From NCBI GenBank assembly GCA_910579015.1, contig CAJTRO010000020.1, positions 1 through 42,968 on the forward strand: a stretch of 42,968 nt of DNA, written 5' to 3'. This document shows positions 21,603 to 29,254 of the stretch, piece after piece. The DNA comes from an uncultured Dorea sp. GTDB taxonomy: Bacteria > Bacillota_A > Clostridia > Lachnospirales > Lachnospiraceae. A model generated the notes under the pieces. That model was given only the letters and a program-made list of their open reading frames with translations, made no database searches and was not told the origin of the DNA. Positions within the stretch are counted from its first letter, which is position 1, and the number at the start of each line of letters is the position of its first letter. The position numbers and the translations under genes were made by a program.

Positions 21603-22988
21603 TTACTCCTCCTCTATCTTCACTGTTATGGTCTCCAGTTCCGGATACCGCATGAGCTGTTCCTTTGTAAGAACCAGCTCCTCCATCTCTCCCGGCGCCG
21701 CCACCGGCCTTTTTCGACGAAGGACTCTGTTTTCATCAAAGAAGACACTCACATAACAATTCTTGTAGACATTTCCAACCCGGAAACGCACGGTCAGCCG
21801 GTCAGCCATATGTCTGACCCGGACCGTCTCCGGAACCGTGTAACGTACCCCGTCACCTGCCGTAATGCAGATTCCTAGATCACTTTCCCCGGTCTGCCCG
21901 GTCCTAGCGCCGGCTGTCGTTCTGTCATCCGCCTCTGCTCTCTCGCCGGCTCCTGTCCCGTCTTCCAGCCCGCCCCTCTCACCGGCTTCCGGCCTGACAT
22001 CCGGCTTCGCAGGATCAGTTCTCTGTACATACAGCGCCGCGTTTTTCCCGGCGGCAGCCGCCTCCTCTGATACGAAGTCAACCAGATCATGGACATGAAG
22101 CACATTTCCACACGCGAACACGCCGTCTATATTCGTCTCAAGGCTTTCGTTCACTCTCGCCCCGGATGTGACAGGATTAAGCTCTACTCCCATTCCGACT
22201 GACAGCTCGTTCTCCGGGATCAGGCCGACTGACAGAAGAAGCGTATCACAGGAATAGAACTCTTCTCTCCCCAAAACCGGCCTGCCCTCGGCATCCACCT
22301 CGGCAAGCGTAATTCCGGTAAGCCTCTCCTTTCCCTGGATATCCACCACCGTATGGCTAAGCTTAAGAGGGATTCCGTAATCATCCAGACATTGGACGAT
22401 ATTTCTCTTCAAGCCGCCGGAATAAGGCATCAGTTCTGCAACCACCTTCACCTTCGCCCCTTCAAGCGTCATCCTTCTTGCCATGATAAGGCCGATATCT
22501 CCGGAACCTAAGATCACAACCTCTCTTCCCGGAAGATATCCTTCCATATTCACCAGCCGCTGGGCCGTTCCCGCCGAAAATATCCCCGCCGGGCGGTATC
22601 CCGGAATATTCAGCGCGCCCCTTGGCCGTTCCCTGCATCCCATTGCCAGTATGACAGCCTTCGCCTGGATCTCAAACAGGCCGTCCACACGGTTCATGGC
22701 CGTCACGATCTTCTGCGGGCTGATTTCCATGACCATGGTATTCAGTCTGTATTCAATATCCAGTTCACGGATCTGATCAATAAATCTTCCTGCATATTCA
22801 GGGCCTGTCAGTTCCTCCTTGAAAGTATGGAGCCCAAACCCGTTGTGGATACATTGGTTCAGGATACCTCCCAGCTCCTTGTCACGTTCCAGTATCACGA
22901 TTCTCTCTATTCCGCTTTTCCTCGCCGAAGCCGCCGCGGCAAGACCTGCCGGACCTCCGCCGATGACTACGATATCATAATTCTCCAT
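21603..22988 (-). CDS. FAD/NAD(P)-dependent oxidoreductase of the glp operon (GlpB-like)
   Basis: The 461-residue protein has an N-terminal FAD loop V-V-I-G-G-G-P-A-G-L-A-A and a second dinucleotide loop V-V-I-L-G-S-G-D-I-G-L. The end of the core G-V-F-A-C-G-N-V-L-H-V-H is typical of pyridine nucleotide-disulfide family oxidoreductases. An R-E-R-P-R-G-A-L loop also appears. It would pair with the glpA-like subunit in oxidising glycerol-3-phosphate. A low-complexity stretch of about 45 residues rich in Gly, Ala, Arg, Glu and Thr (residues about 322-368) lies between the core and a C-terminal domain of about 90 residues. The start at 22988 has TAGGAGG upstream. A 23033 start would run through the tandem repeat and was rejected. 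Confidence 0.87.
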   Translation of the reverse strand: MENYDIVVIGGGPAGLAAAASARKSGIERIVILERDKELGGILNQCIHNGFGLHTFKEELTGPEYAGRFIDQIRELDIEYRLNTMVMEISPQKIVTAMNRVDGLFEIQAKAVILAMGCRERPRGALNIPGYRPAGIFSAGTAQRLVNMEGYLPGREVVILGSGDIGLIMARRMTLEGAKVKVVAELMPYSGGLKRNIVQCLDDYGIPLKLSHTVVDIQGKERLTGITLAEVDAEGRPVLGREEFYSCDTLLLSVGLIPENELSVGMGVELNPVTSGARVNESLETNIDGVFACGNVLHVHDLVDFVSEEAAAAGKNAALYVQRTDPAKPDVRPEAGERGGLEDGTGAGERAEADDRTTAGARTGQTGESDLGICITAGDGVRYTVPETVRVRHMADRLTVRFRVGNVYKNCYVSVFFDENRVLRRKRPVAAPGEMEELVLTKEQLMRYPELETITVKIEEE

Positions 22989-22992
22989 GTCA

Positions 22993-23088
22993 AATCCTCC
23001 TAATCTCTCCTTATCCGTTCCGGCATTCCTCAAAATGCATCCTTATCCGTTCCGGTATTCCTCAAAATATATCCTTATTCGTTCCGGT
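22993..23088 (-). repeat. Three tandem 32-bp units at the glpA-glpB junction
   Basis: Units lie at 23057-23088, 23025-23056 and 22993-23024. The first contains the last codons and TGA stop of the glpA-like gene (stop at 23064-23062). The second is a close copy that re-encodes the same C-terminal tail after the stop. The third is diverged at its 3' end, where it becomes the ribosome site TAGGAGG of the next gene. Confidence 0.92.
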
Positions 23089-24504
23089 TACTATAAAGGA
23101 AGCTTTGCCGGATTTCGTAATCTCTCTGACATCCACCTTCCATTCCCTCGCAAGAATCTCCATCGTCCTGGGAGAACAGAACCCCGACTGGCACCGTCCC
23201 ATTCCGGCTCTTGTCCTGCGCTTTACTCCATCCAGTGATCTTGCTCCCAGAGGCCGGCGGATCGCGTCGATGATCTCTCCCTCTGTGATCATTTCACAAC
23301 GACAGATAATATTACCATATGCAGGATTCTCGCGTATCAGCCTGGCTCTCTCTTCCCTGGTCAGCGTCTCCGGCTTTAGGATCCCCTTTCTTGTCGGGAT
23401 AAAATCTTCTTTCTCGATCAGTCCCATACGCTCTTTTAGTATCCCGGCGATCCGTCTGCCTATGGCCGGAGCGCTGGTAAGCCCCGGTGATTCGATTCCC
23501 GCACAGTCAATAAATCCCGGAGCGTCCGACACTTCCTCAATGATAAATTCCTCCCCATCCTCATGTGCCCGAAGTCCCGCAAATGAAGTGATCACCTGCC
23601 TCATGGGAAGATTGCTTACACTCATCCCTGCTTTATCAAGCACCTGGCTAAGTCCGTCCCTGGTCGTGTTCGTTCCTTCTTTGTCCTCAATGTCGATGGC
23701 GGTCGGTCCCAGTATAAGATTCCCGTGGGCAGTAGGCGCGGCCAGTATGCCTTTGCCAAATTCCCCCGGCAGCGTGAATATCGTACTCCTGACATGGTTT
23801 CCGGCGCTCTTATCCAACAGACAGTAATCTCCCCTTCTGGCAGTGATATGTATCTTATCGGCGCTGACCATGTTGTGGAACTGATCTGCATACACACCTG
23901 CCGCATTTACCACGTATCTCGCAGAAAAATCACCCTTATCCGTGCTCAGCTTATAGCCTTCTTCCTGCCTTTCAATCTTCTGTACTTCTGTCTGAAAATG
24001 AAATCTCACACCGTTCATACAGGCATTCTCCGCCAGAGCAATATTCAGTTCAAACGGACAGACGATACCGCCTGTCGGCGCATAGAGCGCGGCATACACA
24101 TCCTTTGAAACATTCGGTTCTTTCTTAAGGACCGCTTCCTTGTCTAAAATCTGAAGACCTTTCACGCCATTTGCGATCCCCCGGTCATACAGGGCTTCAA
24201 GCTTCGACATATCCTTCTCGTTCATGCACAGAACAAGGGAGCCGTTCCGTATAAACGGAATATCCAGTTCTTCTGAAAGCCTCTCCATCATCTCATTTCC
24301 CCGAAGATTCATCTCTGCCTTAAGGGAGCCTGCCGGCGCGTCATACCCTGCATGAACGATCCCGCTGTTCGCCTTGGATGTCCCGCAGCACACGTCCTCT
24401 TCCTTCTCCAGCACACACACATCCACTTTATAACGGGACAGCTCTCTTGCCGCGGCACAGCCGGACACGCCCCCTCCGATGATAATTACATCATGATCGT
24501 ACAT
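23062..24504 (-). CDS. glpA: Glycerol-3-phosphate dehydrogenase, GlpA-like FAD subunit
   Basis: The 480-residue protein has the FAD loop IIGGGVSGCAAARELS near residue 8, a DAO-type core (C-C-G-T-S-K-A-N-S-G-I-V-H-A-G-Y-D), G-P-T-A-I-D and G-L-R-A-H-E-D. A C-terminal BFD-like domain contains C-R-C-E-M-I-T-E-G-E-I and R-A-G-M-G-R-C-Q-S-G-F-C, whose four cysteines bind a [2Fe-2S] cluster. This is the anaerobic GlpA layout: oxidation of sn-glycerol-3-phosphate to dihydroxyacetone phosphate. GAAGGAG precedes the ATG. Its last codons are duplicated in the array at 22993-23088. A strong hairpin separates it from glpK. Confidence 0.9.
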   Translation of the reverse strand: MYDHDVIIIGGGVSGCAAARELSRYKVDVCVLEKEEDVCCGTSKANSGIVHAGYDAPAGSLKAEMNLRGNEMMERLSEELDIPFIRNGSLVLCMNEKDMSKLEALYDRGIANGVKGLQILDKEAVLKKEPNVSKDVYAALYAPTGGIVCPFELNIALAENACMNGVRFHFQTEVQKIERQEEGYKLSTDKGDFSARYVVNAAGVYADQFHNMVSADKIHITARRGDYCLLDKSAGNHVRSTIFTLPGEFGKGILAAPTAHGNLILGPTAIDIEDKEGTNTTRDGLSQVLDKAGMSVSNLPMRQVITSFAGLRAHEDGEEFIIEEVSDAPGFIDCAGIESPGLTSAPAIGRRIAGILKERMGLIEKEDFIPTRKGILKPETLTREERARLIRENPAYGNIICRCEMITEGEIIDAIRRPLGARSLDGVKRRTRAGMGRCQSGFCSPRTMEILAREWKVDVREITKSGKASFIVTGTNKDIF

Positions 24505-24549
24505 ATTTCTTATCTCCTTCCTGCTCCTTATACTTTATATCCTGCTAAA

Positions 24550-24601
24550 AAGAGCAGAACAACAAACGCATATCTCTCAATGCGTCCATTGCCCTGCTCT
24601 T
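24550..24601 (-). terminator. 22-bp hairpin in the glpK-glpA spacer, putative attenuator
   Basis: On the minus strand, a 22-base arm (24601-24580, beginning AAGAGCAGGG) pairs with 24571-24550 with no mismatches, counting five G-U pairs. The loop is 8 bases and the 3' arm ends CTGCTCTT followed by TTT. It lies inside the operon, 38 bases after the glpK stop and 45 bases before the glpA start. The T-tract is short, so it may be a partial terminator, an RNA-processing barrier, or an antitermination site for GlpP. Confidence 0.78.
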
Positions 24602-24621
24602 CTCTCCAGCAATTCTATATC

Positions 24622-24645
24622 CTCTTTTTAAATCTCTTTTTAAAT
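24622..24645 (-). repeat. 12-bp duplication at the glpK stop codon
   Basis: CTCTTTTTAAAT occurs twice in tandem at 24622-24633 and 24634-24645. The second copy includes the glpK stop codon (24642-24640) and last codons; the first repeats the same sequence just after the stop. Confidence 0.85.
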
Positions 24646-26142
24646 CTCTTCTTCCTTCGCCCATCCGTAAGCATACTTGACGGCCTTGTTCCATCCCCGG
24701 ATCTTCTTCGCGCGCTCCTCTTCTTCGATCTCCGGCTCGAAAGTCCGGTCGATCTCCCAGTTCTTAAGAACGTCTTCCTTGCTTCTCCAATAGCCTGCCG
24801 CCAGCCCGGCAAGATATGCCGCTCCCATCGCAGTTGTCTCAACACACTGCGGACGCTGTACCGGGGCATTAATAATATCTGCCTGCGTCTGCATCAGGAA
24901 ATTATTGGCGCTCGCTCCTCCGTCTACCTTCAAAGATGCCAGTGAAATACCGGAATCCGCCTTCATCGCCGTCAGCACGTCATTTACCTGAAAAGCCAGT
25001 GATTCCAGCGTCGCGCGGATGATATGGTACTTATTTACCCCGCGGGTGATGCCTACGATCGTTCCCCTTGCATACTGATCCCAGTGCGGCGCGCCAAGCC
25101 CGGTAAATGCGGGCACAATATAACAGCCGTTGGTGTCGCTTACTTTCCTGGCCATGTATTCCGAATCTGCGGAAGAATCAATGAGACGCATCTCGTCCCG
25201 CAGCCACTGGATTGCCGCCCCTGCCACGAAGATAGAACCTTCCAGAGCATAATTCACCTTGCCGTCAAGCCCCCACGCGATCGTCGTGACCAGACCATTC
25301 TTCGAGAACACCGGCTTCTCTCCGGTATTCATCAGCAGGAAACAGCCCGTGCCGTATGTATTCTTGGCTTCTCCGGCGGTAAAACAGGTCTGTCCAAACA
25401 GTGCAGACTGTTGGTCGCCCGCCGCACCCGCAATAGGGATCGCCCCTCCCAGGAACGATGGATCTGCTTCGCCGTAGATGCAGCTTGACGGCTTCACCTC
25501 CGGCAGCATACACCTTGGAATATCCAGTTCCTTAAGGATCTCATCATCCCATTCCAGTGTATTGATATTAAACAGCATGGTCCGTGACGCATTGGAGTAA
25601 TCCGTCACATGTACGGCGCCCTTCGTAAGCTTCCAGATCAGCCACGTCTCCACGGTTCCAAAGAGAAGCTCTCCTCTCTCGGCTCTCTGCCTTGCTCCCT
25701 CTACATGATCAAGGATCCACTTCACCTTAGTCCCCGCAAAATATGCGTCGATGACCAGTCCCGTCTTCTCCCTGAACTTATCCGTCAGCCCCTTCTCCTT
25801 CAGAGAATCGCAATATTCGGACGTTCTCCTGCACTGCCACACGATTGCATGATAGACGGGTACTCCCGTATTCTTATCCCATACGACCGCCGTCTCTCTC
25901 TGGTTCGTAATTCCAATGGCGGCGATATCCTCTGCCGACGCCCCTATCATATTCATCGCTTCCACCGCGACTCCCATCTGGCTTGCCCAGATCTCGTCGG
26001 CATCGTGCTCTACCCAGCCCGGTTTCGGGAAATACTGCCTGAATTCTCTCTGAGCAACACTGCACATCCTGCCCGCCTCATCAAAAAGAATGCATCTGTT
26101 ACTCGTCGTTCCCGCATCCAGGGCCATTACATACTTTGCCAT
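24640..26142 (-). CDS. glpK: Glycerol kinase
   Basis: The 500-residue FGGY-family kinase phosphorylates glycerol to sn-glycerol-3-phosphate with ATP. Visible features are A-L-D-A-G-T-T-S-N-R near residue 7, R-E-F-R-Q-Y-F-P-K-P-G-W-V-E-H-D, I-A-A-I-G-I-T-N-Q-R-E-T (Arg83-Glu84 type substrate loop), W-Q-C-R-R-T, G-I-V-G-I-T-R-G and D-G-G-A-S-A-N-N-F-L-M-Q. The start at 26142 is six bases after GGAGGG; an ATG six bases further upstream abuts that site and is less likely. It lies 55 bases after glpP. Activation by glpP/GlpP is plausible. Confidence 0.97.
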   Translation of the reverse strand: MAKYVMALDAGTTSNRCILFDEAGRMCSVAQREFRQYFPKPGWVEHDADEIWASQMGVAVEAMNMIGASAEDIAAIGITNQRETAVVWDKNTGVPVYHAIVWQCRRTSEYCDSLKEKGLTDKFREKTGLVIDAYFAGTKVKWILDHVEGARQRAERGELLFGTVETWLIWKLTKGAVHVTDYSNASRTMLFNINTLEWDDEILKELDIPRCMLPEVKPSSCIYGEADPSFLGGAIPIAGAAGDQQSALFGQTCFTAGEAKNTYGTGCFLLMNTGEKPVFSKNGLVTTIAWGLDGKVNYALEGSIFVAGAAIQWLRDEMRLIDSSADSEYMARKVSDTNGCYIVPAFTGLGAPHWDQYARGTIVGITRGVNKYHIIRATLESLAFQVNDVLTAMKADSGISLASLKVDGGASANNFLMQTQADIINAPVQRPQCVETTAMGAAYLAGLAAGYWRSKEDVLKNWEIDRTFEPEIEEEERAKKIRGWNKAVKYAYGWAKEEEI

Positions 26143-26197
26143 CTTCATCCCTCCTGTTTCCTGATCGTTCTATAATATATTGATCATCATCCGGACG

Positions 26198-26767
26198 TCA
26201 CATCTCCCACACTTCCTGATTCGTCGTGGAAACTGCGATCGCTCCCGCATTAAGCGCTCCCATCACCGCTTCCTTATCCGTGATCAGTCCCCCGGCAATG
26301 ATCGGCGTCCTGGTTGAACTGCTGATATTTTGGATAATCTTCGGCATAAGTCCCGGCAATACCTCTATAAAGTCCGGCTTGACCATGGACTGCTGATTCT
26401 TAATGCTCGCCAGCGCCATAGAATCTATCAGGAAGTACCTCAGCACCGTGCAAAGAGACAGCTCCTTCCCCCTTCTGATCAACGGAGGCCTCGTCGTGAT
26501 GATCCCGTCCGCCTCTGTGTGTTCCCTGATATAATCTACCGCCACCTCTTTCGAACTAAGCCCTGTGACCAGATCCACATGTACCAAGGCCAGCCTTCCC
26601 GTCTCCTTTACCCTTCCTACAATATCGCCTATGGAACATATATCGCCAAACAGGATAAATACCACCCTGATGTCCTCTAACTCACAGCATCTCCTAAGGC
26701 CGTCCATGTCCTTTACCGCGGCGATCACGGGATTCCCCTCTATCGCATCGTAATATATTCTGTCCAT
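26198..26767 (-). CDS. glpP: Glycerol-3-phosphate responsive antiterminator
   Basis: The 189-residue protein matches the GlpP (G3P antiterminator) family: N-P-V-I-A-A-V-K-D, V-F-I-L-F-G-D-I, V-H-V-D-L-V-x-G-L-S-x-K-E, D-G-I-I-T-T-R, K-P-D-F-I-E-V-L-P-G-L-M-P-K-I-I and P-I-I-A-G-G-L-I-T. In Bacillus, GlpP with glycerol-3-phosphate prevents termination in glp leaders. Here glpP is the first gene of the glycerol cluster, a location that fits local control of glpK and the glpK-glpA hairpin. The leader carries a 12-bp duplication. Confidence 0.95.
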   Translation of the reverse strand: MDRIYYDAIEGNPVIAAVKDMDGLRRCCELEDIRVVFILFGDICSIGDIVGRVKETGRLALVHVDLVTGLSSKEVAVDYIREHTEADGIITTRPPLIRRGKELSLCTVLRYFLIDSMALASIKNQQSMVKPDFIEVLPGLMPKIIQNISSSTRTPIIAGGLITDKEAVMGALNAGAIAVSTTNQEVWEM

Positions 26768-26784
26768 CCCAATTTCCTCTTTAT

Positions 26785-26808
26785 ATATTATATCGGATAT
26801 TATATCGG
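26785..26808 (-). repeat. 12-bp duplication in the glpP leader
   Basis: ATATTATATCGG occurs twice in tandem at 26785-26796 and 26797-26808, ending 17 bases before the glpP start. On the minus strand each copy reads CCGATATAATAT and so contains a TATAAT that could act as a -10 box, although no -35 was seen at 16-18 bases. Confidence 0.7.
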
Positions 26809-26868
26809 CTTATTTCCCATATTCTCCATCCGGCGGTTCCCCGGTAAATCATGTACTCTCAGAATCTT

Positions 26869-26901
26869 ATTATAACCGATTTTGTGAAATGATCCTGTCA
26901 A
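26869..26901 (-). promoter_or_regulatory. Promoter-like pair upstream of glpP
   Basis: On the minus strand, TTGACA (26901-26896) and TATAAT (26874-26869) are both perfect but 21 bases apart, which is too long for good sigma-A use. It could require an activator or be fortuitous. Confidence 0.35.
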
Positions 26902-27120
26902 GAGCGTATTATCAGGAAAGAGAGCAAAAAAATAATAACATCACTGTCATACTCATTCACTCTCCCATCTCAACCCGCTTATTCAACTGAATTTACTATA
27001 TCATATTGGGGCTGATTCCTCAACTGTTTTTTCTCACCGGCTTTCTCTCATTACAGTCCTCTCCTAATGGACTGATTCTGTCAAAAACAGATCGAATGAC
27101 TTTGCCAGTCAGACAGTCTC

Positions 27121-27561
27121 CTATGAAATCCCATACTCTGTAATCAGATGATTCTGATACTCTTCATCCTCTGTTGCACGCTCAAGTTCTTTGTACTTCC
27201 CCTCTTTGATCAATCTGTTGTGCAGTTTATTGACTTCATCTCTGCCCTCTTTTAATCCTTCGGTTCTGCCCATTTCCACCAGCATCTGACCTAACCGCGT
27301 CATACTAATCCCCTCCTTAATCTCTTCCATATCAACTTGATCCAGAAATTTATCTGCCATCACATACACCACCGCTTCAATCTTGCTTATATCTTCTGTA
27401 CTGATACCTGCTGTCAAGCCCTTCCTTGTTAAAGCTTCTTTACATTTACTATAGCAAAAAATAGTAATACAGACAATGACATTATTGAAATAATAGTTAA
27501 ATTCCGAAAACCATCGTCTATGTAAGATAGTGTAAAAGATATGCTGTAACAAGCTTTTCAT
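27121..27561 (-). pseudogene. C-terminal remnant of an Rpn/PD-(D/E)XK transposase-like gene
   Basis: The last 105 or so residues of this frame (G-I-S-T-E-D-I-S-K-I-E-A-V-V-Y-V-M-A-D-K-F-L, then M-T-R-L-G-Q-M-L-V and L-H-N-R-L-I-K-E-G-K-Y-K-E-L) match the tail of the Rpn-like family. The first 40 residues do not look related and contain a Phe/Tyr-rich stretch, so the frame is probably a truncated gene read from an accidental start. The nuclease core is missing. The frame begins right at the pseudokinase stop codon, so the insertion or deletion junction lies close to that gene's end. Confidence 0.65.
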
Positions 27562-29025
27562 TCATCTTCCTACCCATACCTGATCTCCCTCCACCTGTAT
27601 CTCATATTCTCTCTGCAATCTCTGAAACTCCTCTTTTTCCAGAATCCCCGGCATCCTTCTTAAGTGTTCCTGGATCGTCTGCGCACACAGATTCCTGTCT
27701 GTGGAAACGTCCATACAAAGCAGCCGGATATGCTGTATCATAAGTTCTTCCCGCTTTCCATTCTCTGTTTCCTCTGCAAGTATCTCCTCATACAAGTACG
27801 CCGCGTCTTTTGGCCTGTCAGTTCTCTCAAAAGCGGACGCCATGCATTCTCTGATGTCTTTACCCGTTTCGCCCTCGGCTTTGTCCAGATTCAAACACCG
27901 TCTCCCCAGAAACAAGATTGATTCCGCCGACTGCTCTGTATCCAGTACCGCGTATCCTTTGATGAGGCAAAGATAATATCTGGCCTCATCATCCACCGGG
28001 ATCCCGCTGTCCAGATCTCCAAGGCTCCTGAGCTTTTCAATACTTTCCTCCAATCCTTCCGGATCCTCTTTCTTTCCCAGAAGAGCCATTGCAACCATTT
28101 TCAGATCTTCGGCAGGCCCATACCCCTCCTCAATCTTCTCAAGGCATTCTATACTCTTGTTATAATCCTCCACATCCGTCAGGTACATGACCGCCAGTTC
28201 CATATATGCGTCTCTGAGGTCCTTTTGGTCCTTTGATATGAGCGCTTCGTCCTGTTCCTCACTGTCGGCAGGGTATGTTCCCCCATATTCCTCACTGTCT
28301 ACTTCCGTATCATCAGGTTCCCCAAGGTGTATCCCCTGCTCTATCCCAGGCTCTGACGCCAATTCAAAATGACCTCTCCAGGTATTCCACATTATGAAGC
28401 ACAAGACCAAAACTCCCGCGGCCAGGAGAAGCTTCTTCCTGCCCCCGCTCATCTGCTTCTTCTTTTGCCGGTATCTGGGAAGCTGTCTTCGGATTTCTGA
28501 CACGTTGGCGTATGATGCTCTGGTCTGATATTTCAGACATTTTGATATGATCTTCAGGAATCTCTTCTCTTCCCGCCGGCTTAAGGGCGGATCCGGACCG
28601 GCCATTGACAAGAGATACTGTATCGTCTTCCCCAGCCCGTAGATATCAAGCTCAATGCCTGCCCTCTGGTAATACGGTTCCTCCGCCGGGAGAAAGCTTT
28701 CTCTAACCACCCGCTTCTGCATGAATCTCAACGATTCCTCATTCGAACCGTCTTCCATATCCAGAAAATACGTGCTCTCTTCTTCCGTAACCACAATACT
28801 GTAAGGATTCACATACTGGCAGGCCGGCTTCTTTCTGCACTTATGAATCAGGTTCAACTGCTTTGCAATATTTTCAATCAGGGAAAATAACTGCTCCTTC
28901 GACATATTTTTATGCCTCCGCATCCACCCTGCCAGTATCTCGCCTTCGACATACTCCGAGCTGATATAGCAGATCTGTCCATGCTCTATCAGACGCAATA
29001 CATCATAGCCGTCTTTCGGCGTCAT
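27562..29025 (-). CDS. Membrane pseudokinase with extracytoplasmic or TPR-like C-terminus
   Basis: The 487-residue protein has an N-terminal kinase-like domain (about 1-185) with R-A-G-I-E-L-D-I-Y-G-L-G-K-T, the late kinase helix region. The catalytic HRD position reads C-Q-Y-V-N-P-Y-S-I-V-V and the DFG position reads L-D-M-E-D-G, so phosphotransfer is unlikely. A basic stretch (R-Q-K-K-K-Q) precedes one membrane segment at about 198-214. The C-terminal 270 residues begin with an acidic linker and look like helical TPR-type repeats. Kinase-membrane-helical order resembles EssB/YukC of type VII secretion, but no other such gene is present. The ATG at 29025 has GAGG eight bases upstream. Confidence 0.7.
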   Translation of the reverse strand: MTPKDGYDVLRLIEHGQICYISSEYVEGEILAGWMRRHKNMSKEQLFSLIENIAKQLNLIHKCRKKPACQYVNPYSIVVTEEESTYFLDMEDGSNEESLRFMQKRVVRESFLPAEEPYYQRAGIELDIYGLGKTIQYLLSMAGPDPPLSRREEKRFLKIISKCLKYQTRASYANVSEIRRQLPRYRQKKKQMSGGRKKLLLAAGVLVLCFIMWNTWRGHFELASEPGIEQGIHLGEPDDTEVDSEEYGGTYPADSEEQDEALISKDQKDLRDAYMELAVMYLTDVEDYNKSIECLEKIEEGYGPAEDLKMVAMALLGKKEDPEGLEESIEKLRSLGDLDSGIPVDDEARYYLCLIKGYAVLDTEQSAESILFLGRRCLNLDKAEGETGKDIRECMASAFERTDRPKDAAYLYEEILAEETENGKREELMIQHIRLLCMDVSTDRNLCAQTIQEHLRRMPGILEKEEFQRLQREYEIQVEGDQVWVGR

Positions 29026-29212
29026 CTGCACCACCTCTGCTTTACTGTTGATATTCGTTCTTTGGAATAAAATGTGATAACTCTGAAATAAATGAAATAA
29101 AGATTCTTAAGATTCTTTCGAATATTAGAGTGATTTATATATTACTCGCCTTTGCCAAAAAAAGCAAGTACTTTTCAGAAAATCTATTCGACAAATCGGA
29201 TAGAATCGGACA

Positions 29213-29246
29213 GGCACTGCAAGATCAACCGCAATCCTGCAATGCC
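29213..29246 (-). terminator. Hairpin after the ABC permease gene
   Basis: On the minus strand, GGCATTGCAGGAT (29246-29234) pairs with ATCTTGCAGTGCC (29225-29213) over 13 positions with two G-U pairs and an 8-base loop. It lies 8 bases after the permease stop codon. No T-run follows on the minus strand, so it is an atypical terminator. Confidence 0.55.
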
Positions 29247-29254
29247 CCGCCCTT

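Larger units (their letters stand above)
26768..27120. other. Non-coding leader and spacer upstream of glpP
   Basis: No gene was found in these 353 bases. The half nearest glpP contains the 12-bp duplication (26785-26808) and a promoter-like pair at 26869-26901. The half next to the transposase remnant (26910-27120) is AT-rich, with only a small CAGTCC/GGACTG inverted repeat near 27053-27073. A decayed part of the remnant is possible but could not be read. Confidence 0.5.

Noticed and set aside
21875..22111. Minus-strand second frame of 78 residues within the GlpB-like gene
   Set aside because: It is the shifted reading of the low-complexity region; the main frame continues correctly on both sides.
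29097..29125. AT-rich AAGATTCTT-type repeat upstream of the pseudokinase
   Set aside because: It is only a short direct repeat (AGATTCTTA/AGATTCTTT) without symmetry or a plausible partner site.
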